Program-made: the position numbers and the translations under genes
Shown here: in pieces, positions 1 to 7,888 of the stretch
Position numbering within the stretch: the stretch's first letter is position 1
Layout of the letters: each line of letters starts with the position of its first letter
NCBI GenBank assembly: GCA_025758045.1
Contig: CP107208.1
Location: 1,426,001 to 1,490,000 of the forward strand
Length of the DNA stretch: 64,000 nucleotides
Reading direction: 5' to 3'
From: Oscillospiraceae bacterium
GTDB lineage: Bacteria > Bacillota > Clostridia > Oscillospirales > Ruminococcaceae
Notes under the pieces: generated by a model
Databases searched by the model: none
Seen by the model: the letters and a program-made list of their open reading frames with translations, nothing else
Told to the model about the DNA's origin: nothing

Positions 1-1
1 G

Positions 2-1105
2 ATGAATATTGCTGCGTGCATTGTGGCAATGCTGTCCGGTATGAACGGCGTAAAAACGCTTATGGTTTTCCAGGCACCGTTTGTGCTGGCGGCCATGGCA
101 GTGCTGATTCTTGCACTAAATGCTAGCAAAGAAAAAACATGGCGCGGTGCTTTACGGGTGTGCAGCCAGGAGAGCTGGCTGATGGCAGGTGCTTTAGCCA
201 CAACGATGGCCAGCTTTGTTGGCTATATTATTAATAGCAAAGTCCTGGCTAAGATGTACTCCTTCAAGTCTTTCTCGGGAGTGACGTGGAATCGTTTTGG
301 CGTAGATTGGACACTGGACCGCGTACTGATGGACTTCTTCCACGAATTTGGCTACCGTGACGGCGTAGGGGTGTTCCACTTCAGCGGTATTGCTTCGGGT
401 ATCGGATTGTTGATTGGTGCGTGGATGTTTTTCTGCATCGTGCGGGTGGCATGGCGTTACAAAAAGCTGAATGTGACGGAGCGGCTGATCATTGCGCTCA
501 TGCTTACCATGCTGGCTGTATGTGGCGTGGCTTACACATATTTTGGTGACTATAGCCAGTATTTTTGGCTGCCTTGTATGCCAGTAGCAATCGCGGTAAT
601 GATGATCGAGATCAAGACCGAAGATCTGCATCTGCCCGGCGCAAGGGCTGTGCTAACCTTGGTGCTGGCGGGGGCCATAACGCTTTGCTCGCTCAACAAT
701 GTCCGCCAGGAGAGCGAACACCCTGCATTGGCTCATGTCGGACTGGATAAGGTGGCTGACTGGCTGGTGGATAACGGCTATAAAGAGGGCTATGCAACGT
801 TCTGGAACGGCAACTGCATGGTTGAGATGACCAGCGGCAAGCTCGACGTCTGGATGCCCGGTGACCTGAACAATGTCAACATTGAGGGTTGGCTGCAACC
901 GGATTATCACCTGACCCGCTATCCGGAACATCCGTTTGTGCTGGTGGATACGGCGACAGACGGCCCGGCTGAAGAATGTGGCCTGATCAAAAACGGCCAC
1001 GGTACAGAGGTATACAACGATGGCCGCTATGCGGTTTATGCGTTTGATTCGTCGGACGATCTGTGTGCTGCCGCTGAGATCACGAAAGCGGAGCATGAAA
1101 ACTAA
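2..1105 (+). CDS. polytopic membrane protein, probably 5' truncated
   Basis: An open frame of 367 codons begins at the window edge, so the true start probably lies upstream. The first 235 residues hold several hydrophobic spans typical of a multi-pass inner-membrane protein. The last 130 residues are a soluble, probably extracytoplasmic domain rich in Trp, Asp and Gly. This layout (GT-C-like membrane part plus C-terminal domain) is common for glycan polymerases or lipid-linked-sugar glycosyltransferases, and the gene sits just upstream of sugar amidotransferase genes. No catalytic motif was recognised, so function is inferred from layout and neighbours only. Its codons are less GC-rich than those of the genes that follow, which may mark a mosaic boundary. 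Confidence 0.6.
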   Translation: MNIAACIVAMLSGMNGVKTLMVFQAPFVLAAMAVLILALNASKEKTWRGALRVCSQESWLMAGALATTMASFVGYIINSKVLAKMYSFKSFSGVTWNRFGVDWTLDRVLMDFFHEFGYRDGVGVFHFSGIASGIGLLIGAWMFFCIVRVAWRYKKLNVTERLIIALMLTMLAVCGVAYTYFGDYSQYFWLPCMPVAIAVMMIEIKTEDLHLPGARAVLTLVLAGAITLCSLNNVRQESEHPALAHVGLDKVADWLVDNGYKEGYATFWNGNCMVEMTSGKLDVWMPGDLNNVNIEGWLQPDYHLTRYPEHPFVLVDTATDGPAEECGLIKNGHGTEVYNDGRYAVYAFDSSDDLCAAAEITKAEHEN

Positions 1106-1165
1106 CTGAACTGATACCTGCATGTAAAAACCTGTCTGTCAGAACTCAATAAAAAGGAGAAACTT

Positions 1166-2287
1166 ATGCGTTACTGCAAAAAATGTACGATGCCGGATAC
1201 ACGGCCCGGTATTACCTTTGATGCCGAGGGTGTGTGCAGCGCCTGCCGCCATTACGAGAACCGCAAAAATGTGGATTGGGATGCCCGCTTCAAGGAGTTT
1301 GAGGCATACTGCAACAAGTACCGCGGCATGAACGGCCCCGGCGGTTACGACTGCGCCGTTGCCGTTTCCGGCGGCAAGGACAGCCACTTTCAGGTCTGGA
1401 TGCTGAAAGAGGTCATGCACATGAACCCCATCCTGTTCAGCGTGGAGGATAACTTCCCCATGACCCAGGCCGGTATCCACAACCTGAAAAACATCAGCGA
1501 GGAATTCGGCTGCACCATCATCTCCTGCAAGCCCAACATCAAGGTGCAGAAGGTCCTGATGCGCAAATTCTTTGAAAAGTACGGCAAGCCGACCTGGTAC
1601 GTCGACCGCCTGATCTACACCTTCCCGCTGCACATGGCGGCCAAGTTCAACACTCCTATGCTCTGCTATGGCGAGAACGTCAGCTTTGAGTACGGCGGCA
1701 ACGCCGACAAGGAGACCTACTCCGCCATGGACCAGATCGAGAACGGCGTGGCCGTGGGCATGCCCATGGAAGAACTGCTGGGCGACGGCGTGACCGAGAA
1801 GGACCTCTCCCTGACGCTGGCTCCCAGCGCCGAAGAGCGCGCCAAGCTCGACCCGTTCTATATGAGCTACTTTGTGCCTTGGAACAGCTACAAAAACTAC
1901 CAGATCGCCAAGGCCCACGGCTTCCACGACCTGACCCACGAATGGGACCGCACCCACCATGCCGAAAACTTCGACCAGATCGACTCCCGCGCCTACTTGG
2001 TGCACAGCTGGCTGAAGTACCCCAAGTTCGGCCACGCCGCCGCTACCGACTACACCGCCCGCTACATCCGCTACGGCATGATGACCCGCGAGGAGGCTAT
2101 CCCCATCATCAAGGCCCGCGACGGCAAGCTGGACCCGCTGTGCGTGCGTGACTTCTGCGATTTCTGCGGATACACCGAGAGTGAGTTCTGGGCCATCCTG
2201 GACAAGTTCTACAACCGCGACCTGTTCAAGAAGAACGAGTACGGCGAGTGGCAGCTCAAGCACCCGATTTGGGAGGAGAACAAATAA
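1166..2287 (+). CDS. N-acetyl sugar amidotransferase (PP-loop ATPase, PseA/WbpG type)
   Basis: 373 residues. An N-terminal zinc-ribbon-like set of cysteines (C4, C7, C24, C27) is followed by the PP-loop SGGKDS at 68-73, which binds ATP and adenylates the substrate. In the PseA/WbpG/LegG family such enzymes convert an N-acetyl group on a nucleotide sugar to an acetamidino group, using ammonia supplied by a HisF/HisH-like pair; that pair lies 3 kb downstream (5421-6835). AAAAGGAG stands 6-7 bases before the ATG. The stop overlaps the next ATG by one base (TAATG), so translation is probably coupled. A second member of the family lies at 4035. The sugar substrate cannot be read from the sequence. 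Confidence 0.88.
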   Translation: MRYCKKCTMPDTRPGITFDAEGVCSACRHYENRKNVDWDARFKEFEAYCNKYRGMNGPGGYDCAVAVSGGKDSHFQVWMLKEVMHMNPILFSVEDNFPMTQAGIHNLKNISEEFGCTIISCKPNIKVQKVLMRKFFEKYGKPTWYVDRLIYTFPLHMAAKFNTPMLCYGENVSFEYGGNADKETYSAMDQIENGVAVGMPMEELLGDGVTEKDLSLTLAPSAEERAKLDPFYMSYFVPWNSYKNYQIAKAHGFHDLTHEWDRTHHAENFDQIDSRAYLVHSWLKYPKFGHAAATDYTARYIRYGMMTREEAIPIIKARDGKLDPLCVRDFCDFCGYTESEFWAILDKFYNRDLFKKNEYGEWQLKHPIWEENK

Positions 2288-2589
2288 TGGTACGTCACGT
2301 TATTTTGTGGAAGCTGAAAGACATGCCCGAGGCCGAAAAGACCGCTGTTAAGGCGGGCATCAAGGCCGGGCTGGAAGGGCTGGCCGGGCAGATCCCGGGG
2401 CTGCTGGAAGTGCACGTTTACACCGATGCGCTGCCCAGCTCTGCCAATGCGGACCTGATGCTGGACACCACCTTTACCGATGAGGCGGCCCTGAAAGGCT
2501 ATGCCGTCCACCCGGCCCATGTGGCTGTAGCCGATGGCAAAGTGCGTCCTTACACCGCGGTGCGCACCTGTCTGGATTTTACTGTGTAA
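2287..2589 (+). CDS. Dabb-family (stress-responsive A/B barrel) protein
   Basis: 100 residues beginning MVRHVILWKLKD, the typical opening of Dabb domains: a conserved His near the N-terminus followed by a ferredoxin-like fold that dimerises into a barrel. The start overlaps the preceding stop by one base, so I prefer it to the longer in-frame reading from 2248. The biochemical role of these small proteins is usually unknown; some act as oxygenases or cyclases. Its place between an amidotransferase and an amidohydrolase suggests a helper role in sugar modification, but this is inference from position. Confidence 0.8.
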   Translation: MVRHVILWKLKDMPEAEKTAVKAGIKAGLEGLAGQIPGLLEVHVYTDALPSSANADLMLDTTFTDEAALKGYAVHPAHVAVADGKVRPYTAVRTCLDFTV

Positions 2590-2603
2590 GAGATAAAATT
2601 TGA

Positions 2604-2679
2604 CCGTAGGGGCGGATTCCATATCCGCCCGTGGAGTAGGCAAAGCTCTGCGGGCGTATATAGAATACGCCCCTGCGGT
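2604..2679. repeat. family A inverted-repeat element (copy 1)
   Basis: The element opens CCGTAGGGGCGGATT and closes AATACGCCCCTGCGG, so its ends are imperfect inverted repeats. Inner palindromes (GGGCGGAT/ATCCGCCC and GGGCGTAT/ATACGCCC) lie within. Similar ends are seen near 16251, 19818, 31963 and 44129. It fills the gap between the Dabb gene and the amidohydrolase gene and could fold into RNA hairpins in the transcript. Confidence 0.65.
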
Positions 2680-2695
2680 GTAACGGAGGCAAATT

Positions 2696-3859
2696 ATGCA
2701 AACAAAAACCATCCTGATCCGCGGCGGTCTGGTGCAGGACGCGGTACACCGCGAACCCCGCAAGGTCGATCTGCTGCTGGCGGGCGGCAAAATTGCCGCC
2801 ATTGGCGAAAATCTGGACGCCACCGCTGACGCCGAGGTGTTCGACGCGGCGGGTCTGCAGGTATTTCCCGGGTTTGTGGACGCCCACACCCACATCGGCC
2901 TGGACGGCTACGGCATCGGGTACGAGGGCTGCGACTACAACGAGATGAACGACATCTGGACGCCGCAGCTGCGCGCCATCGACGGCATCAACCCCCGCGA
3001 CCCCAGCCTGGCCCACGCCCGTAAAGCCGGTGTGACCTGCGTGTGCACCGGCCCGGGCAGCGCCAACGTGCTGGGCGGCACCTTTTTGGCCATGAAAACC
3101 ATCGGCGACCGTGTGGACAACATGATCGTGAAGGACCCCGTGGCCATGAAGTGCGCCTTTGGCGAGAACCCCAAGCGCTGCTACCGCGACAAGTGCGACT
3201 CCACCCGCATGTCCACGGCGGCGTTCCTGCGCGGGGCGCTGAACCAGGCCAGGGACTACGGCGCCCGCAAGCAGGCGGCCAACGGCGACGTGACCAAGAT
3301 GCCTGCCTACAACCAAAAGCTGGAAGCTCTGCTGCCGGTGCTGGACGGCACCATCCCCCTGAAAGCCCACGCCCACCAGGCCAACGACATCTTCACCGCG
3401 CTGCGCATCGCCCACGAGTTCGGCCTGCGACTGACGCTGGAGCATGTCACCGAGGGCCACTTAATCGTGGACGAACTGGCGAAAGAGGCTAACGTGCCGA
3501 TGGCCGTCGGCCCCAGCCTGACCTTTGCCAGCAAGTTTGAACTGCAGAATAAATCCTGGGCGACCCCCGGCGTGCTGGCCAAGGCAGGCTGCCATGTCTC
3601 CATCATTACCGACAACTCGGTCATCCCCCAGCAGTATCTGCCGCTGTGTGCCGGTATGGCTGTCAAAGCGGGCATGGACCCGTTCGATGCACTGCGTGCC
3701 ATCACGCTGAACGCTGCTGAGCACATCGGTGTGGCCGACCGTGTTGGCTCGCTGGAAGTGGGCAAAGATGCGGATGTGGTCATCACCGACGGAAGCCCCT
3801 TTGAGGTCATGACCGAGGTGCGGGCTGTGTTTATTGATGGAGAAATGATCCGCGCGTAA
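2696..3859 (+). CDS. amidohydrolase-superfamily metal-dependent hydrolase
   Basis: 387 residues. The order of motifs fits the amidohydrolase TIM-barrel fold with its small beta-sandwich ends: GGKIAAIGE near 35, the metal-binding HTH in DAHTHIG near 65, HAHQ near 225, an LEH in the mid barrel, and TDNS near 300 supplying the last metal ligand. The C-terminal EVGKDADVVI strand is typical of imidazolonepropionase- and dihydroorotase-like members. The substrate is unknown. Because it lies in the sugar-amidotransferase cluster it may hydrolyse a cyclic or N-acyl sugar derivative. RBS ACGGAGG precedes the ATG. It ends 60 bases before the promoter at 3920. Confidence 0.85.
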   Translation: MQTKTILIRGGLVQDAVHREPRKVDLLLAGGKIAAIGENLDATADAEVFDAAGLQVFPGFVDAHTHIGLDGYGIGYEGCDYNEMNDIWTPQLRAIDGINPRDPSLAHARKAGVTCVCTGPGSANVLGGTFLAMKTIGDRVDNMIVKDPVAMKCAFGENPKRCYRDKCDSTRMSTAAFLRGALNQARDYGARKQAANGDVTKMPAYNQKLEALLPVLDGTIPLKAHAHQANDIFTALRIAHEFGLRLTLEHVTEGHLIVDELAKEANVPMAVGPSLTFASKFELQNKSWATPGVLAKAGCHVSIITDNSVIPQQYLPLCAGMAVKAGMDPFDALRAITLNAAEHIGVADRVGSLEVGKDADVVITDGSPFEVMTEVRAVFIDGEMIRA

Positions 3860-3919
3860 ATTGTGCCTGAATCTGCGCCGTGCCTCCAAAAGAAAACACT
3901 GACAGAATAAACAGCCCTC

Positions 3920-3948
3920 TTGCATAACCGCCGCACCTGTGCTATAAT
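3920..3948 (+). promoter_or_regulatory. sigma-70-type promoter before amidotransferase 2
   Basis: TTGCAT (3920-3925) and a perfect TATAAT (3943-3948) are separated by 17 bases. Transcription should start about 3955, only a few bases before the strong hairpin-plus-T-run at 3962-4005, so most transcripts could end early unless antitermination occurs. Confidence 0.8.
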
Positions 3949-3961
3949 GTCCACAAACGGC

Positions 3962-4005
3962 AAAGGTGCCGTCTGATAGCATTGCTATCGGACGGCACCT
4001 TTTTC
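3962..4005 (+). terminator. intrinsic terminator or attenuator in the 5' leader
   Basis: A stem of about 19 pairs (AAAGGTGCCGTCTGATAGC, loop ATT, then its complement with one G-U pair) is followed by TTTTTCTTTT. It could end transcription arriving from the amidohydrolase gene. Because a consensus promoter lies directly upstream, it would also stop the new transcript within about 50 nt, the layout of a leader attenuator. Confidence 0.8.
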
Positions 4006-4034
4006 TTTTATCTTGCCGATGGGAGTGTAGAAAT

Positions 4035-5408
4035 ATGGAAAAGATGCCTCGCTATGTGGAAATCGATTACAGCAAGTACGCACCGGACCTGCCGGTGGAA
4101 CAGCGGGAGGCCTACTACGGCCTGCCCAAGCACGTGCAGTTTTGCAAAGAGTGCGTGATGAGCAACCAGAAGCCCAACTCCTGCTATGAGTTTGAGCATA
4201 CCATCAAGTCCATCAAGAAAACGATGGTCATCCAGGACGACGGCGTCTGCGATGCCTGCCATGCCTGCCATAACAAGGCCAACGGCCAGATCGACTGGGC
4301 TCTGCGTGAGAAGGAACTGCGTGAACTGTGCGACCAGTACCGCAAAAACGACGGCAGCTACGACTGCCTGGTGCCCGGTTCCGGCGGCAAGGACAGCTTT
4401 TACGCCGCCCATCTGCTGAAATACAAGTACGGCATGCACCCGCTGACCGTCACCTGGGCGCCGCATATTTATACCCCCTGGGGCTGGGACAACATGCAGG
4501 CCTGGATTCATGCCGGGTTTGACAACTACCTGTGCACCCCCAACGGCATGACCCACCGCCTGCTGACCCGACTTGCTACCGAGAACCTGTTCCATCCGTT
4601 CCAGCCGTTTATTCTGGGGCAGAAGCAGCTGGCCCCCAAGATGGCCGCCAAGTTCGGCATCCCGCTGGTGTTCTACGGTGAGAACGAGGCCGAGTTCGGC
4701 AACCCCATTGCCGACAACAACTCCGCTTTGCGTGACGAGCATTTCTTCGCCGTCAACGACTACGACCACATCTACCTGGGCGGCGTCAGCCTGCGCCAGC
4801 TGGAGGAGGACTACAAGGTGGACAAGGCGGATCTGGCGATCTACCTGCCCAGCGAGACCTCCAACCTGGAGAAGAACCATATCCAGGTGCGGTATTTGGG
4901 CTATTATGAGAAGTGGCATCCCCAGGGTGCCTACTACTACAGCGTTGAGCACGGCGGCTTCCGCCCCGCGCCGGAGCGTACCCAGGGCACCTACTCCAAG
5001 TACAATTCCATCGATGATAAAATCGATGACTTCTTCTATTACACCACCTACATCAAGTACGGCATCGGCCGCACCACCTACGATGCCGCCCAGGAAATCC
5101 GCAACGAGGAAATCACCCTGGACGAAGGCAAGGCACTGTGCAAGAAGTTTGACGGCGAATATCCCGACCGCTTTGAGAAAGAAATTTTCCAATATCTGTC
5201 GCTCGACCGCCAGCATTTCCCCTGGGCCAGCCAGCTGTTTGAGCAGCCCCGCATGGACCGCGAATACTTTATGCACCTGGCCGACCGTTTCCGCTCGCCG
5301 CATCTGTGGAAGTGGGAGGACAACATGTGGAAGCTGCGCTACACCCCCTACGAGGGCGACAGCGAGGTACTGTGGGGCGACCCGCGCGGCACCCACCACG
5401 AAGTATAA
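4035..5408 (+). CDS. second N-acetyl sugar amidotransferase (PP-loop ATPase)
   Basis: 457 residues if started at the ATG at 4035, which follows GGGAG and lies beyond the leader terminator; the longer reading from 3966 would run through that hairpin and is unlikely. Cysteine pairs C37/C40 and C72/C75 resemble the zinc ribbon of the first enzyme, and SGGKDS occupies 116-121. It is about 85 residues longer than its paralogue. It is followed after 12 bases by hisF-like and then hisH-like genes, giving a complete ammonia-dependent amidination module. Two PP-loop enzymes may share one HisFH pair, acting on two sugars or in two successive steps. Confidence 0.87.
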   Translation: MEKMPRYVEIDYSKYAPDLPVEQREAYYGLPKHVQFCKECVMSNQKPNSCYEFEHTIKSIKKTMVIQDDGVCDACHACHNKANGQIDWALREKELRELCDQYRKNDGSYDCLVPGSGGKDSFYAAHLLKYKYGMHPLTVTWAPHIYTPWGWDNMQAWIHAGFDNYLCTPNGMTHRLLTRLATENLFHPFQPFILGQKQLAPKMAAKFGIPLVFYGENEAEFGNPIADNNSALRDEHFFAVNDYDHIYLGGVSLRQLEEDYKVDKADLAIYLPSETSNLEKNHIQVRYLGYYEKWHPQGAYYYSVEHGGFRPAPERTQGTYSKYNSIDDKIDDFFYYTTYIKYGIGRTTYDAAQEIRNEEITLDEGKALCKKFDGEYPDRFEKEIFQYLSLDRQHFPWASQLFEQPRMDREYFMHLADRFRSPHLWKWEDNMWKLRYTPYEGDSEVLWGDPRGTHHEV

Positions 5409-5420
5409 GGAGCGGCTGTT

Positions 5421-6188
5421 ATGGGAAAGAAAATACGCCTGATTGCCCGGCTGGATGTCAAAGACACCAACCTGGTCAAGGGCATCCAGCTGGAGGGACT
5501 GCGCAAGCTGGGTGACCCCAACCGGTTTGCCAAAGAATATTACGAGCAGGGCATCGATGAACTGCTCTACATCGACATCGTGGCCAGCCTTTACAACCGC
5601 AATAATTTGAGCGACATCGTGCGCAAAACCGTGGACGATGTCTATATCCCGGTCTGCGTGGGCGGCGGCCTGCGCAGTGTGGAGGATGTGCGCCACATCC
5701 TTGCTATGGGCGCGGACAAGGTGGCCATCAACACGGCGGCCATCAAACGGCCCGAATTGATTACCGAGGTGGCCGAGGCGTTTGGCAGCCAGTGCATGGT
5801 GCTGTCCATCCAGGCCAAGCGCAGCCGCACCTGGCCCGGCAAGTGGGAAGCCTACTACGACAACGGCCGGGCACATTCCGGCTACGATGTGGTGGAGTGG
5901 GCCAAACGCGGCGAAGCGCTGGGCGCAGGCGAAATCCTGCTGATGAGCGTGGACAACGAGGGCTTGCAGCGCGGCATGGATTTGGAGCTGATCGAGGCCG
6001 TGACCAAGGCGGTCAGCATTCCGGTCATCTGCGGCGGCGGCGTAGGCTGCGGCGAGGACATCGTGGACGGTGCCAACGCCGGGGCGGACGCCGTGGCCTG
6101 TGCGGCGGTGCTGCACTACAAAAAAGAGACGGTGGCGGAACTGAAAGAGGACATCCGCGCCGGGGGAGTGGAGGTGCGCCGCGTATGA
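5421..6188 (+). CDS. hisF: HisF-like cyclase-subunit homologue for sugar amidation (WbuZ type)
   Basis: 255 residues with the (beta-alpha)8 phosphate-binding features of HisF (VGGGLRSVEDV near 81-90; CGGGVG near 205). The first catalytic Asp is kept (D12 in ARLDVKD). The second, Asp130 of Thermotoga HisF in the IDAKR motif, is Gln here (IQAKR, Q131), and the later SIDRDG reads SVDNEG. This argues against histidine synthesis and for a role as ammonia conduit between the HisH-like protein and the PP-loop enzymes. No other his gene is nearby. RBS AAGGAG. It overlaps the next gene by four bases (ATGA). Confidence 0.85.
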   Translation: MGKKIRLIARLDVKDTNLVKGIQLEGLRKLGDPNRFAKEYYEQGIDELLYIDIVASLYNRNNLSDIVRKTVDDVYIPVCVGGGLRSVEDVRHILAMGADKVAINTAAIKRPELITEVAEAFGSQCMVLSIQAKRSRTWPGKWEAYYDNGRAHSGYDVVEWAKRGEALGAGEILLMSVDNEGLQRGMDLELIEAVTKAVSIPVICGGGVGCGEDIVDGANAGADAVACAAVLHYKKETVAELKEDIRAGGVEVRRV

Positions 6189-6835
6189 AAAAGGTGACGA
6201 TCATCGACTATGGCCTGTCGAACCTGTTGAGCGTGCAGCACGCCTTTGCCCATTTTGGCGCCGAAACCCTGGTGACCGGCAAGGCCGAGGATGTGCTGGC
6301 CGCCGATGCGTTGGTATTGCCCGGCGTGGGTGCGTTCAAGGACGGCATGGCCGGGCTGGAAAAGCTGGGCCTGATTGAGCCGATCCGCCAGAAAGCCGCC
6401 GCAGGCACGCCGCTGCTGGGCATCTGCCTGGGCATGCAGATGCTGTTTGACGAATCCGAGGAGTTCGGCCTGCACAAGGGCCTGGGGTTGATTCCCGGCC
6501 GCGTGGTGCGGATTCCTTCCACCGATGTGCAGGGCCGCCCGCAGAAGGTACCGCATATCAGCTGGGACCCGCTGAACCCGGCGGGCGGACGCACCGATTT
6601 TGCCGGCACCGTGCTGGCCGGGGTAACGCCCGGCGAGGAGTGCTATTTCATCCACAGCTACGAGGCGAAGCCCGCCGATGAGGCCGACCGTTTGGCCGAC
6701 ACCGTGTACGGCGGGCGTGCAGTTTGCGCCGCCGCAGCGCATGGCAGCGTTGTGGGCTGCCAGTTCCACCCGGAAAAATCCGGCAAGGTGGGGCTGAAGA
6801 TCATTGAGGAATATATGAAGCGCGCGGAAAAGTAA
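6185..6835 (+). CDS. hisH: HisH-like glutamine amidotransferase (WbuY type)
   Basis: 216 residues. A class-I glutamine amidotransferase: nucleophile Cys81 in GICLGMQ and the His/Glu pair in QFHPEKSG near the C-terminus are all present, so glutaminase activity is expected. It would release ammonia for channelling through the HisF-like partner to the PP-loop amidotransferases. The ATG at 6185 overlaps the hisF stop; the longer frame from 5792 is an out-of-frame reading of hisF. A terminator follows at 6862, closing this transcription unit. Confidence 0.88.
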   Translation: MKKVTIIDYGLSNLLSVQHAFAHFGAETLVTGKAEDVLAADALVLPGVGAFKDGMAGLEKLGLIEPIRQKAAAGTPLLGICLGMQMLFDESEEFGLHKGLGLIPGRVVRIPSTDVQGRPQKVPHISWDPLNPAGGRTDFAGTVLAGVTPGEECYFIHSYEAKPADEADRLADTVYGGRAVCAAAAHGSVVGCQFHPEKSGKVGLKIIEEYMKRAEK

Positions 6836-6861
6836 GAGAAAAGTATATAGAGGTACAGTGC

Positions 6862-6888
6862 GGGGAGAGGCTTCGGTCTCTCCCTTTT
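6862..6888 (+). terminator. intrinsic terminator after hisH-like gene
   Basis: A stem GGGAGAG / CTCTCCC with a CTTCGG-containing loop is followed by TTTT. It separates the amidotransferase unit from the promoter at 6896. Confidence 0.75.
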
Positions 6889-6895
6889 GCTTTGG

Positions 6896-6924
6896 TTGCT
6901 TTTTTGCCCCTGATACGGTATAAT
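6896..6924 (+). promoter_or_regulatory. sigma-70-type promoter for the epimerase-glycosyltransferase unit
   Basis: TTGCTT (6896-6901), 17 bases, TATAAT (6919-6924). It lies just past the terminator and about 35 bases before the epimerase ATG. It probably drives 6960 to about 16201, where genes overlap or nearly touch. Confidence 0.8.
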
Positions 6925-6959
6925 ATATTCTGTATCAATATGTAAAAGGGGAATTGCGC

Positions 6960-7886
6960 ATGTACAGGGATCTGCTGGTGGGGTCTACGGGCTTTGTGGG
7001 GGGCAACCTGCGGGCAAAACATACGTTTGCCGCGGTGTGCCATAGCAGCGATATTGCCGCCCAGTACGGCACACAGCCGGACCTTTGCGTCTATGCGGGC
7101 GTGCCGGCGGCCATGTTTTTGGCCAACGCTGACCCGGAAGCGGACATGGAAGTTATGCGCACTGCCCGGGAAAACCTGCGCAAAATTGCACCAAAATCCC
7201 TGGTGCTTATTTCCAGCATTGCCGTGTTTGCCGACAGCCGCGGCCGCTGTGAGGACGATGCCCCCGATACCGACGGCCTGCCTGCCTATGGCCGCAATCG
7301 CCTGCAGCTGGAACAGTGGGTGCGGGAGGATTTTAACGATGCCCTCATCGTGCGCCTGCCCGCGTTGTATGGTGCAGGGTTGAAGAAAAACTTCCTGTTT
7401 GATCTGCACACCATCACCCCGGCTATGCTCAAACCGGAAAAATACAACGAACTGGCGGCTAAATCCTTGCTGGTAAAAACCGGCTATACCCTGGCCGACA
7501 ACGGCTTTTACAAGCTGAACGGCACCGCCGATAAAACAGCATTAAAAGAATTTTTCGCGGGCAATGATTTCAACGCCCTGGCGTTCACCGATTCCCGCAG
7601 CCGCTACCAGTTCTACAACCTGGGCCGCCTGTGGCAGGACATCGAGACCGCCCGCGCCGCCGGGCTGACGATGCTGCACCTTTGCACACCGCCCATCTCG
7701 GCCGCCGAGGTCTACACCGCCGTAACCGGCAAAGCCGATTGGACCAATGAACTGCCCAAGTCCCCGTTTGACTACGACCTGCGCAGCCGTTATGCCGCCG
7801 TTTTGGGCGGCAGCGGGGACTACCTGTGTACCAAAGAAGAAGAACTTGACGATGTTACGAATTTCCTGCGTGAGTGGAGGGATTGA
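6960..7886 (+). CDS. NAD-dependent epimerase/dehydratase family protein
   Basis: 308 residues. The Rossmann motif GSTGFVG (8-14) and the SSIAVF segment match extended short-chain dehydrogenases that modify nucleotide sugars. The usual catalytic YxxxK reads YGRNR, so an Arg replaces the Lys; activity may be altered. The ATG at 6960 is chosen because AAAGGGG ends eight bases upstream; the in-frame TTG at 6954 is too close to it. It is followed after two bases by a TIM-barrel isomerase gene, suggesting joint work on one sugar intermediate. Confidence 0.8.
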   Translation: MYRDLLVGSTGFVGGNLRAKHTFAAVCHSSDIAAQYGTQPDLCVYAGVPAAMFLANADPEADMEVMRTARENLRKIAPKSLVLISSIAVFADSRGRCEDDAPDTDGLPAYGRNRLQLEQWVREDFNDALIVRLPALYGAGLKKNFLFDLHTITPAMLKPEKYNELAAKSLLVKTGYTLADNGFYKLNGTADKTALKEFFAGNDFNALAFTDSRSRYQFYNLGRLWQDIETARAAGLTMLHLCTPPISAAEVYTAVTGKADWTNELPKSPFDYDLRSRYAAVLGGSGDYLCTKEEELDDVTNFLREWRD

Positions 7887-7888
7887 GG

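Noticed and set aside
4008..6116. Long minus-strand frame (about 700 codons) opposite the second amidotransferase and hisF
   Set aside because: It is an antisense reading of well-recognised plus-strand genes; composition is Val/Leu/Ala/His-biased as expected of the complement of GC-rich codons, and no family motif is seen.
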